Assembly: GCF_000185145.2 (NCBI RefSeq)
Contig: NZ_GL833118.1
Span: forward strand, 1 to 64,000
DNA: 64,000 nt
Direction of reading: 5' to 3'
Source: Hoylesella oralis ATCC 33269
Lineage (GTDB): Bacteria > Bacteroidota > Bacteroidia > Bacteroidales > Bacteroidaceae
Positions 26,869 through 34,580 of the stretch are shown piece after piece. Under the pieces are notes generated by a model, which saw only the letters and a program-made list of their open reading frames with translations, made no database searches and had not been told where the DNA came from. The translations under genes were made by a program, and so were the position numbers. The number at the start of each line of letters is the position of its first letter. The first letter of the stretch is position 1.

Positions 26869-28038
26869 CTATTGTTGTATCAACCTGTCCATATCTGAGG
26901 AAATCTTTTGGTCAGTAATTTGAGCATAGATTTGCGTGCTGGCAATGGACGAATGCCCCATCATTTTGGCAATGCTCTCCATCGGGATACCTGCCTCCAA
27001 AGTCAGCGTACCGAAGCTATGCCTTCCGACATGCCAAGTTAGCGGAGTTCGAATGCCACACGCTAAGCCAACGGCTTTGAGGTGCGTGGATAGTTTGCCT
27101 TTGCTCATTGTATCGGGGAATATCTTGTAGTCTCCCTTGCTTTTCTCCTTGGTGTAGCGTGAAAGTATCTGCTCCGCTATCGGGTGCAGGGGTATCAGGC
27201 TCTCTACCTCTGTCTTTTGGCGTGTCTTACGAATATACCGTTTTCCCTCACTATTCGTTTCGATTTGCGAAGCTCGCAAACTCTGTAAGTCGGCAAATGC
27301 CAATCCCGAAAAGACAGAGAAAAGAAACATTCTTCGGCTTAGTTCCGCCCCTTCGTCTTGCAATGGGAATACCAAAAGTTTCTCTACATCGCCTTTGCTT
27401 AGGAAACGAGGTTTATTCTCCACCGCTTCATACTTCACTTCCTCGAAAGGATTAAAGCGTATTGTCCCTTGACTGACGGCTCGATACATCAACCGACTTA
27501 ACCAGCACAAATGCCTGTTCGTTGTTGCAGGGGCATAGCCCTCCTTCTTCAAATAGAAACGGTAATCATCAAAAAACTCTATGGAAATAGCCGTTAGAGG
27601 AATATCCTCCTCGCCAAGACTTCTCACAAAGGAATTGAGCTGCTTATCAGAATTTCTATTGTTGCAACACGTTCCCTCACTCTTGCTTTCTCTCTGTTCT
27701 TTGAGTTCCTCTGCACTAAGGGCAAGAAGTGTCATTGGATTTCGTCCGATGCCTTGCAGATGGTTTTTCAAAAGCTCGGCACTCACTGCTCCATACTTGT
27801 AGAGCAAAGTATTGTAGCTTTGTTCGATTTCTTCCCGAAAGGTTTGCAGGCGTTGATTGATTTTCTTGTCCGTTGTCTCCCCTCGCTTCACGCTCCAACT
27901 ATGAGGTTCTATGCTTTCGCCTGTGGTTATCACTGTGTTTGCTCCGTCAATGGTGATGCGACAAAGGATAGCCGTTGTGCCGTCTGCCTTGGTCTTGTTC
28001 TTATTGATATAGAATAAAATTTTGAAAGTACTACGCAT
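26869..28038 (-). CDS. tyrosine recombinase (integrase A of IME1)
   Basis: 389 residues. It has an N-terminal arm-binding domain, a SAM-like core-binding domain (about 105-205), and a catalytic domain. Catalytic residues: the beta-hairpin Lys in TRQKTEVESLIPLH, HVGRHSFGT (box II H-x-x-R), MGHSSIASTQIY with the nucleophile Tyr. The position of the first Arg reads SGLAFADL, so Arg I is missing, a known trait of the CTnDOT-type Bacteroides integrases. It starts 5 bases after the stop of integrase B, so the two are co-expressed. Confidence 0.92.
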   Translation of the reverse strand: MRSTFKILFYINKNKTKADGTTAILCRITIDGANTVITTGESIEPHSWSVKRGETTDKKINQRLQTFREEIEQSYNTLLYKYGAVSAELLKNHLQGIGRNPMTLLALSAEELKEQRESKSEGTCCNNRNSDKQLNSFVRSLGEEDIPLTAISIEFFDDYRFYLKKEGYAPATTNRHLCWLSRLMYRAVSQGTIRFNPFEEVKYEAVENKPRFLSKGDVEKLLVFPLQDEGAELSRRMFLFSVFSGLAFADLQSLRASQIETNSEGKRYIRKTRQKTEVESLIPLHPIAEQILSRYTKEKSKGDYKIFPDTMSKGKLSTHLKAVGLACGIRTPLTWHVGRHSFGTLTLEAGIPMESIAKMMGHSSIASTQIYAQITDQKISSDMDRLIQQ

Positions 28039-28043
28039 AAGTC

Positions 28044-29273
28044 TTACAAGATTAAGGTTAGGTTTTCAGTGAAAGAAAGAAATCGCTCGAACTCATCAAA
28101 GAGTTTCTTTGGAGTAACGTGGGCGTACCGTTCGGTCGTTTGAATGTTTCTATGCCCCAACATTCGGCTCACCGTTTCGATGGGAACACCTCGCTCCAAT
28201 GTTATCAGCGTGGCAAAGGTGTGCCTTCCAACGTGTGCCGAGAGGGGAATAGATATACCTGCTCGAAGTTGCAGGGCTTTAAGCTGAACAAGGTAAACCG
28301 AATAAGGAATGGGAGCAAAGAGCGTGGTTCGTTCGTCAGATTGATACTGCGCTATCAAATGCACCGCTTCAGGCAAGAGCTTCACACGGCAAAGGTTCTC
28401 GGTCTTTTGTCTGCGGAACTTCAGCCATAGTCCCCCCTCATCGTCCGTAAAGAGGTGTTCTCGATTAAGCGCGACCATATCACAGTAGGCTACACCCGTA
28501 AAGCAAGAAAAGAGAAAGAGATTACGAGCGGTCTCCAACTCCACTTCATAAGGCTCAAAAGTCAAGGCTTGCAATTTATCTAATGAAGCTCTGTCCAAAG
28601 CACGAGGTTGTTTATTCTCACCTCGTTCTATCTCTACGTGGGCGAATAGTTGTCGCTCTGTCAAGCCCTCACGATATGCCAATCGGCAGACTTTCTTCAC
28701 CGTCAAAGCCATCTTACGATAATAACCTTGCGAATGTCCCAGCTTTCCAACAGAGTAATGTTGCAAGCACTCCAAGAAATCTTCTTCAAGTTGACCAAAA
28801 AGAATATCTGTCGTGTGGTACTTCTCGCTGATAAAGGCTTGCAGGTGCTTACGAGTAGTGTAGTAACTCTTCAAAGTAGTTGCCTTTATTTCGATGCCTA
28901 CCTTTTGTGCCATATCTTCAACCATTCGGTTGTATCGTTCCAAAATGGTGATTTGAGTTTGCATACTTCCTTGGAACAGCTCTTTGATATCAGTTGCCGT
29001 AAAGACTTTTCCTCGCTCGCAAAGGACTCGATAAGCTGACTGTACCGAGAGAAGCAAGCGTTCCAACTTGCCATTCGTTGCCACTGCTTCACGACTCTTG
29101 CCATTCAATCTGCTCTCACGAGCGTTCCACAACTTGGGATCGCACGAGAGCTTACAACTAAATTGGGCTATAGTTCGCTCGTAGGTTATCCGCCCCATGA
29201 TCGGAGCTTGCCCCGACTTGTCCAATCCGCTCTTTTTCAGGTAGAGCAAAACCTTGAATTTGTCTGTTTGCAT
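28044..29273 (-). CDS. tyrosine recombinase (integrase B of IME1)
   Basis: 409 residues, same family as integrase A but divergent. Box I reads TGVAYCDM (no Arg). RRQKTENLCRVKLL carries the Lys. HVGRHTFATLI and MLGHRNIQTTERYAHVT carry the H-x-x-R, His and nucleophile Tyr. Its start faces the right end of the element where the attachment site is expected. The pair may act as a heteromeric recombinase or one may serve excision. Confidence 0.92.
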   Translation of the reverse strand: MQTDKFKVLLYLKKSGLDKSGQAPIMGRITYERTIAQFSCKLSCDPKLWNARESRLNGKSREAVATNGKLERLLLSVQSAYRVLCERGKVFTATDIKELFQGSMQTQITILERYNRMVEDMAQKVGIEIKATTLKSYYTTRKHLQAFISEKYHTTDILFGQLEEDFLECLQHYSVGKLGHSQGYYRKMALTVKKVCRLAYREGLTERQLFAHVEIERGENKQPRALDRASLDKLQALTFEPYEVELETARNLFLFSCFTGVAYCDMVALNREHLFTDDEGGLWLKFRRQKTENLCRVKLLPEAVHLIAQYQSDERTTLFAPIPYSVYLVQLKALQLRAGISIPLSAHVGRHTFATLITLERGVPIETVSRMLGHRNIQTTERYAHVTPKKLFDEFERFLSFTENLTLIL

Positions 29274-29738
29274 ACGCTTCTGTTTTTATGGGCAAAGTTA
29301 CCCGTTATCGAAGCGTTTTCAGCTACGCAAAACATTGTGATACAAAGCATAAGCACCGAAATAAAGGAACGGTGAGTTGCCGAATACTCTTCTGTCAGTT
29401 ACCTTCTCTTACCTCTTCGTTACCATTAGAGAAATGGACTAACGATTTGGTAACGGAACTTCTGCATAAATCCACATCTTCTGCACTTTATCCCTTAATG
29501 TAAACCACCGAGATATGGCGCAAATCACCCTCATTTCCATTTACTTACCTCTCATCCTCTCTCTAATGCCCTTTCCGCTGATAGTTCCCGCTTTTTTAGA
29601 GAAAAGGTATAGAAAGATTATATTCAGTGGCGATTCCAATTGATTTGGAACCGCTTTTTTGTTTCTTATAGGTTATAAAATAGGGCATGAAGGCTACTAA
29701 AAAGTAATCGGTATACACACTATATGAATTTAAAACAG
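29274..29738. other. right end of IME1, non-coding
   Basis: About 465 bases before the MATE gene without a supported frame. It contains repeated GTTACC-type motifs (near 29297, 29397, 29419; GGTAAC at 29449) that may be integrase arm sites, the terminator at 29630-29660, and the core-like GTAACTTTGC at 29738-29747. Confidence 0.5.
29630..29660 (+). terminator. terminator near the right end of IME1
   Basis: GCGATTCC (29630-29637) / GGAACCGC (29647-29654) with one mismatch, followed by TTTTTTG. It would stop rightward transcripts just before the MATE gene, which reinforces isolation of that gene from upstream promoters. Confidence 0.7.
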
Positions 29739-29747
29739 TAACTTTGC
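29738..29747 (+). promoter_or_regulatory. -7 box before MATE gene and core-like GTAACTTTGC
   Basis: GTAACTTTGC contains TAACTTTG, a -7 box 18 bases before the MATE ATG. No TTG lies at the right distance upstream. The same 10-base pattern GTANNTTTGC occurs at 18303-18312. It fits an attR core site formed by insertion into a promoter. Confidence 0.5.
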
Positions 29748-29763
29748 ACCATTAACGTAATAT

Positions 29764-31188
29764 ATGTTTTCGAGTAAAAGCAGCGATAGATTATTGGCAC
29801 AGATCCGCGATGGAAAGTCCATGACGGGTACAGAGAAACTTAATCTTATTATCGGATTAAGTATTCCTTCGATGTTGGCACAGGTCACAAGTGTGCTGAT
29901 GTTCTTCATCGATGCATCGATGGTAGGCTCTTTGGGGGCACAGGCATCGGCATCGATCGGCTTGGTCGAGTCTTCTTCATGGCTGCTCGGAAGCATTACA
30001 ATGGCTACCTCGATGGGCTTTTCTGTGCAGGTAGCACACTTTGTCGGTGCAAATAACTTCGATAAAGCGCGACAGGTGTTCCGTCATGGCATTGTTTGTT
30101 CCCTGTTGTTAAGTCTTGTTGTAGCCCTCATCGGCATACTCATTCACCGTTCATTGCCTTTCTGGCTCGGCGGAGGACCCGATATAGCCCGCGATGCATC
30201 ACATTATTTCCTCATCGTAGCCCTTACCATGCCGTTTTTGCAGATAGAAAATCTGTCGGCATCTATGCTGAAAAGCACCGGTAACATGCGCATTCCGAGC
30301 GTCGTGAGCGTACTTATGTGCGTGCTGGATGTCGTTTTTAACTTCCTGTTGATATTCCCTACGCGCGAGATAACGCTCCTCGGCTTCTCTTTTACGATGC
30401 CCGGAGCCGATTTGAGAGTAATAGGCGCTGCTCTCGGCACGGCCCTTTCATACATTTTTACAGCATTGCTTTTGGCGTGGTTTGCCATGTGTAAGAGCAA
30501 GATACTTGCCCTTCGGCTCGACAGGGAACGCTTCCGATGGGTGTGGGACTATGTGCGCAACGCCGTTAAGATAGGTACCCCCATGGCTTTGCAGTCTATG
30601 CTGATGAGTGGAGCACAGATAGTCAGCACCATTATTGTGGCCCCATTGGGCAACTACGCCATAGCCGCGAATACGTTTGCAATTACAGCCGAGAGCCTTT
30701 GTTATATGCCCGGCTATGGTATTGGCGATGCTGCAACCACGCTGGTAGGGCAAAGTTGCGGTGCCGGCAGGTACGACCTCTGCCGGAGTTTTGCCCGTAT
30801 GACGGTGTTCCTCGGTATGGCTGTGATGGCTGTAATGGGATTTATCATGTATATCTTTGCCCCCGAAATGATCGGAGTGCTTACTCCGGTAGAAGAAATA
30901 CGTACGCTCGGCGTGCAAAGTTTGCGCATCGAAGCCTTTGCCGAGCCTTTCTTTGCTGCCTCAATCGTTGCCTACAGCGTTTGTGTAGGTGCCGGCGATA
31001 CGCTGAAACCCGCGTTGATAAATCTCGGTTCCATGTGGCTTGTGCGCCTTACAATGGCTGCCGCACTCGCTCCCCGCTATGGTCTAAAGGGCGTATGGCT
31101 CGCTATGGCGGCAGAACTTACCTTGCGCGGTTGCCTATTTTTGTACAGATTGTTCCGCGGCAACTGGCTTAAAGTGCAGGTAACCTGA
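29764..31188 (+). CDS. MATE family efflux transporter
   Basis: 474 residues with about 12 hydrophobic segments in two halves. The family start (LNLIIGLSIPSMLAQVTSVL, then VGSLGAQASASIGLVES near residue 60) and the second-half equivalents (GYGIGDAATTLVGQSCGAG near residue 320) are clear. It exports cationic drugs or metabolites by Na+ or H+ antiport in the inner membrane. A start at the second ATG (29821) is possible, since the first leaves a leader of only about a dozen bases. It converges on the BamE-like gene with 3 bases between stops. Confidence 0.93.
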   Translation: MFSSKSSDRLLAQIRDGKSMTGTEKLNLIIGLSIPSMLAQVTSVLMFFIDASMVGSLGAQASASIGLVESSSWLLGSITMATSMGFSVQVAHFVGANNFDKARQVFRHGIVCSLLLSLVVALIGILIHRSLPFWLGGGPDIARDASHYFLIVALTMPFLQIENLSASMLKSTGNMRIPSVVSVLMCVLDVVFNFLLIFPTREITLLGFSFTMPGADLRVIGAALGTALSYIFTALLLAWFAMCKSKILALRLDRERFRWVWDYVRNAVKIGTPMALQSMLMSGAQIVSTIIVAPLGNYAIAANTFAITAESLCYMPGYGIGDAATTLVGQSCGAGRYDLCRSFARMTVFLGMAVMAVMGFIMYIFAPEMIGVLTPVEEIRTLGVQSLRIEAFAEPFFAASIVAYSVCVGAGDTLKPALINLGSMWLVRLTMAAALAPRYGLKGVWLAMAAELTLRGCLFLYRLFRGNWLKVQVT

Positions 31189-31191
31189 CCG

Positions 31192-31530
31192 TTAGTTTGA
31201 GTAACCTGCGCCGATTGTTATTGACGGAGGCGGCGGCAACAGGCGGTCGTCGAGCATGTTGAAGCTCACAACCCTGCCTTGATAGAAGTCTATCAGGATG
31301 ATTTTGTATTCCAAGTTTACGTATCTTTTGTATTCCCATTGTTCGGTTGTTTCCGTAAAACGCTTGTTATCGGGCGATCCTTTCATAATGGCACGCACTT
31401 CATCCTTGGTTTGTCCCAGTTCTATTCTGTCGAGAGTCTTGCCCGACATCATGCCGGAAGTTCCGCAAGAAGAGAAAGATAAGGCAATCGTCAGGCCTAT
31501 AAAGAAAGTAAAAATCCTTGTTTTCATCAT
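31192..31530 (-). CDS. BamE/SmpA-like small lipoprotein
   Basis: 112 residues. Lipoprotein signal ending at Cys22 (IALSFSSC). The mature part has LDRIELGQTKDEVRAIM and then a beta segment WEYKRY...IILIDFYQGRVVSF, the pattern of the SmpA/OmlA fold. In proteobacteria this fold is BamE of the outer-membrane assembly machine; in Bacteroidetes many such lipoproteins have no assigned role. The proline run PPPPS precedes the end. Convergent with the MATE gene. Confidence 0.72.
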   Translation of the reverse strand: MMKTRIFTFFIGLTIALSFSSCGTSGMMSGKTLDRIELGQTKDEVRAIMKGSPDNKRFTETTEQWEYKRYVNLEYKIILIDFYQGRVVSFNMLDDRLLPPPPSITIGAGYSN

Positions 31531-31619
31531 CGTATCTTTTAAGTTTTTCTATTGCGAAGATACGTAGAAAAGTCTTTGTCTGCATGGGATTTCCCCTATA
31601 AATGTGTATAGAAATCCCT

Positions 31620-31916
31620 ATGGGTTGCGGAGGGTGGGACCTCCCCCGGCCCCTCCGAAGGAGGGGGGTGCCTTGCGGAAGTGGGATATAACAGGGATAT
31701 TACGGCCTCCCCCAGCCCCTCCGAAGGAGGGGGGTGCCTTGCGGAAATGGGATAGATGGAAGGTATAGCAACCTCCTCCAATCCGTATTCTCCCCCTACA
31801 GGGGGGGAAGTAGAGGGGGGCCGTGCGACCAATTGATTACGAATATATTATAAATGCCTTTCTTACATTGCCTATCTAAGAACCTTAAACGGGCGTTCTA
31901 ACGGACTTAGATGAGG
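31620..31916 (+). repeat. dispersed repeat, copy B (full length)
   Basis: About 300 bases. Two tandem hairpin blocks (CCCCTCCGAAGGAGGGG near 31650 and 31720, each followed by GTGCCTTGCGGAA and GTGGGATA-type sequence) precede AACCTCCTCCAATCCGTATT, the C-run/G-run hairpin, CAATTGATTACGAATATATT and TTGCCTATCTAAG. The inverted copy at 37604-37905 has the same blocks in the same order. Open frames reading PPSEG repeats in it are translations of the hairpins. The gene-free stretch is 31531-32120. Confidence 0.85.
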
Positions 31917-32012
31917 CGTCTGTCCTTGCCGGTTATACCGCTTAACGTATTCATTCTGTATTGTAAACGAATGTTAAATATAGAGTTGCCGGTGAAAAAA
32001 GTTAGGAAAATG

Positions 32013-32070
32013 TTTGGTAGATATGTTTTCTATGTGTTATATTTGCAGTGTACTATTATAGTAGTACACT
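32013..32070 (+). promoter_or_regulatory. promoter with YtrA-type operator for the ABC operon
   Basis: TTTG (32013-32016), 21 bases, TATATTTG (32038-32045). Just downstream is a perfect 8-bp inverted repeat AGTGTACT (32047-32054) / AGTACACT (32063-32070), with an inner TACTA/TAGTA pair. The AGTGTA...TACACT form resembles operators of YtrA-subfamily GntR repressors, and such a regulator is encoded at 34190 in the same operon. Position over the start of transcription fits autorepression. Confidence 0.7.
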
Positions 32071-32120
32071 TGAATAAGGTAAAATAAGCATTAAAATAAC
32101 AACTTCAAAGTTACTCAATT

Positions 32121-32381
32121 ATGGAAACGGCCATAATATCCACATCAGTTTTAGCCATGTATTTAGACTTGTCTACAACTGCCGCAGGCAAGTTTTGTTA
32201 TAATGCCGATGGCGATAAGGGTAATGTCTGTCGTGTGGAGGTGGCCGGTAAAAAAGAAATATCTCTCTCTCAGAAACTTCAGTATAGCTTCACTTACGAC
32301 GGCCGGAGGCGTCCGGCGTCTAAGGAAGCTCTGAAGTGTATCGCAGGAAAACAGGCCTATGAACAGGTCTATATGCGGTAA
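32121..32381 (+). CDS. small DUF3836-like protein, possibly degenerate
   Basis: 86 residues, starting about 50 bases after the operator. The segment LSQKLQYSFTYDGRRRPASKEALK resembles the repeated QYDFTYD-x-x-R-V-x-x-KEALKW pattern of small secreted Bacteroides proteins (DUF3836), and FCYNADGDKG fits their N-terminal region. The N-terminus has no good signal peptide and the C-terminal repeats are missing, so it may be a remnant or a shortened relative. First gene of the GntR/ABC operon. Confidence 0.45.
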   Translation: METAIISTSVLAMYLDLSTTAAGKFCYNADGDKGNVCRVEVAGKKEISLSQKLQYSFTYDGRRRPASKEALKCIAGKQAYEQVYMR

Positions 32382-32476
32382 TTTCGAAACTTCATCGGTA
32401 TTCATACGTTTGCAGGTCGTAAGCTCCGAGCGGTTTAGTACCCGAATTTAATACCTTTATATAATAAGAAAAAGCT

Positions 32477-33316
32477 ATGATAAAAGTAGAAAACATGTCG
32501 TTCGGTTACAAGGATATGACCGGTAATCTGTTCGACCATCTGAATTTGGAGATCGAAGAGGGGCGCATATACGGGCTGCTCGGCAAGAACGGAGTGGGCA
32601 AATCTACGCTGCTCTATCTGCTTGCAGGACTGATATTTCCACAGGAAGGCACCGTTAATGCCGACGGTCGTGAGGTGCGTAAGCGTCAGCCAGAAACGTT
32701 GGGCGATGTGTTCATCCTGCCCGACGAGTTCGAATTGCCCGCCGTTTCCATAGAGACGTTTCTCGAAATGCGCACGCCTTTCTATCCTAAGTTCCGCAGA
32801 GAGGTCTTCGATGAGTGCCTCCGGGCATTCGAAGTTGAAGACAACGTGGCACTTAAAAGTCTCTCTTTGGGCCAGAAAAAGAAGGTATTGATTAGCTTTG
32901 CGCTCGCTTTAGGCGTGAAATATCTATTGTTAGACGAGCCTACCAATGGCTTGGATATCCCGTCGAAGGCCCAATTCCGCAAGTTGGTGGCCGGTTTGGT
33001 AACCGAAGAGCAGGCTGTTATCATCTCTACACATCAGGTGCACGACGTTGATTCGCTGCTCGATCATGTGCTGATCATAGGCTCCGACCACGCTATGCTG
33101 GATGTTTCGATCGAGCAGATAGGTCGCCGATATGCGTTCGAATACCGCTCGCAAGCCGAAATGACCGCCGATGTAATTTATTCGCAGCCGTCGCTTCAGG
33201 GCAATGCGACTATTGTGAAGCGCAGCAAGGAGATGGAAGAAACGCCGGTAAACATAGAGCTTTTCTTCAATGCAGTAACCAAAGGATTAATTAAAAACGA
33301 GGAGGAGGCGTTATGA
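32477..33316 (+). CDS. ABC transporter ATP-binding protein
   Basis: 279 residues. Walker A GKNGVGKST near residue 40, signature LSLGQKKK near residue 133, Walker B YLLLDEPTNGLD near residue 155 and the switch His in VIISTHQVHD near residue 185. The signature is LSLGQ rather than LSGGQ, usual in YtrB-type exporters. The C-terminal tail of about 75 residues is variable. It works with the permease whose start overlaps its stop by 4 bases. The YtrA-type regulator is encoded two genes on. Confidence 0.93.
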   Translation: MIKVENMSFGYKDMTGNLFDHLNLEIEEGRIYGLLGKNGVGKSTLLYLLAGLIFPQEGTVNADGREVRKRQPETLGDVFILPDEFELPAVSIETFLEMRTPFYPKFRREVFDECLRAFEVEDNVALKSLSLGQKKKVLISFALALGVKYLLLDEPTNGLDIPSKAQFRKLVAGLVTEEQAVIISTHQVHDVDSLLDHVLIIGSDHAMLDVSIEQIGRRYAFEYRSQAEMTADVIYSQPSLQGNATIVKRSKEMEETPVNIELFFNAVTKGLIKNEEEAL

Positions 33317-34179
33317 AACATACTGTCAGTTACAAGAAAATAGGCCTGTTGTTGAAGAATGATCTGCTGCTTCACAGGCGTAGCATTATGCTGTTAGTGC
33401 TCGCGATGACCGGTATCGTCTTCCTGTTGGGCATGTGCGTCATGATCGGATTATTCGGAGACGGAAAAGACATGTCTAAGATATTTTCGCTGACAACGCT
33501 GCAGAATAGGGCCATTATGGTATCGAGTTACGCAAGCTATGTGGTTTATATTGCATCATTCGTTGTGGTTACCCGCGTTTTTGTAAACATGGAACACAGG
33601 TATGGCGATATAGAATACCTGACGATGCCCGCAACCAATCTCGAAAAGTGGCTCGCCCGCGTGTTCTATGTATTGCTTGTGGCCGTGGTACTCTCTGTAT
33701 TTGCCTATTATGCAGGTATCGCCTTGTGCGTGCTGGTTACTTGGTTGTTCGACGCGCAGGCTGCTTCTGTCTTATGGAATATCGATACCAATACGGTCTT
33801 GAAGTCCATCCATCTCGATAAGATAGTAGGACTAAGCGGCTATTCCCTGCTGGCGAACTTCGGTGTATTGATGTTCGGCATCTTCGGAGGTACCTGTTAT
33901 CGCCGCAATGCGTGGCTCTTTACGCTGCTATGGCTGCTGGGTTTCTTCGTCGTATTTAATTTTGGCGTTGGTATCTTCATGATTATAGGCGGCTTTATGG
34001 ACGCTGTAGATAAGGAAGATGCGGCACTTGCCGATTTTATAAGTACCTTCTTGCAATGGCTCGTGTTGGTTATGGGTGTCATAGGCGGCGTTTCGTGCGT
34101 GCTGTTCGGGTGGCTTTCCTACCGTAAGTTCTGCCGCCGACAGTTAGAGATGAATAAAGTAAAAATAATAAAGAGATAA
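33313..34179 (+). CDS. ABC transporter permease
   Basis: 288 residues with six hydrophobic segments (for example MLLVLAMTGIVFLLGMCVMI near residue 27, YASYVVYIASFVVVTRVFV, VFYVLLVAVVLSVFAYYAGI, the C-terminal WLVLVMGVIGGVSCVLFGWL). No known substrate signature. ATGA overlap with the ATPase gene implies a fixed complex. By analogy with YtrA-controlled systems it could respond to cell-envelope-active compounds; this is inference. Confidence 0.85.
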   Translation: MKHTVSYKKIGLLLKNDLLLHRRSIMLLVLAMTGIVFLLGMCVMIGLFGDGKDMSKIFSLTTLQNRAIMVSSYASYVVYIASFVVVTRVFVNMEHRYGDIEYLTMPATNLEKWLARVFYVLLVAVVLSVFAYYAGIALCVLVTWLFDAQAASVLWNIDTNTVLKSIHLDKIVGLSGYSLLANFGVLMFGIFGGTCYRRNAWLFTLLWLLGFFVVFNFGVGIFMIIGGFMDAVDKEDAALADFISTFLQWLVLVMGVIGGVSCVLFGWLSYRKFCRRQLEMNKVKIIKR

Positions 34180-34189
34180 AATCGGTCTT

Positions 34190-34549
34190 ATGAATTTCAG
34201 CAACGATAAAGCTATTTACGTGCAGATGGCCGATCGACTGTGCGATGAAATATTGGAAGGCACCTATAAAGCCGATGACAGAATACCCAGTGTGAGGGAA
34301 TATTCGGTAATGCTCGAGGTGAATACCAATACGGCTGTCAAGGCTTATGAGCTGCTTGCACGCGAACAGATTATATATAATAAGCGCGGACTGGGCTATT
34401 TCGTAGCCCCCAAAGCGCGCGAACAGATACTCTCTTCGCGCAAGAAAGAGTTCATGGAAACCACGCTTCCCGAGGTTTTCAGGCAGATGCGTCTGCTCGA
34501 TATCGACATGGCGGAGGTGACACAGGCATGGCTCAATATGAATAAATAG
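34190..34549 (+). CDS. GntR family regulator, YtrA subfamily
   Basis: 119 residues: a winged helix (IYVQMADRLCDEILEGTYK, then IPSVREYSVMLEVNTNTAVKAYELL) and only a short C-terminal helical tail of about 45 residues, diagnostic of the YtrA subfamily, which has no ligand-binding domain. It starts 10 bases after the permease. It probably represses its own operon through the palindrome at 32047-32070. Confidence 0.92.
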   Translation: MNFSNDKAIYVQMADRLCDEILEGTYKADDRIPSVREYSVMLEVNTNTAVKAYELLAREQIIYNKRGLGYFVAPKAREQILSSRKKEFMETTLPEVFRQMRLLDIDMAEVTQAWLNMNK

Positions 34550-34580
34550 TATGAACGTAAACTAAATTAATACAAACAAC

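Larger units (their letters stand above)
18313..29747. mobile_element. IME1: integrated mobilizable element of the NBU/CTn type
   Basis: About 11.4 kb between two directly repeated GTANNTTTGC sites. It carries a MobV relaxase, candidate oriT, primase and VapE-like ATPase with a candidate origin between them, two small HTH proteins, four cargo genes and two tandem tyrosine recombinases. It has no conjugation (tra) genes, so it would need a helper element. The flanking genes (FKBP lipoprotein and MATE pump) are intact. Ends are inferred from the core-like repeats and the promoter argument and are the least certain part. Confidence 0.75.

Noticed and set aside
31596..31832. Minus-strand frame with PPSEG repeats (also at 37715-37903)
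   Set aside because: Read-through of the CCTTCGGAGG hairpin blocks of the dispersed repeat. Similar peptides in both copies reflect DNA homology, not protein conservation.
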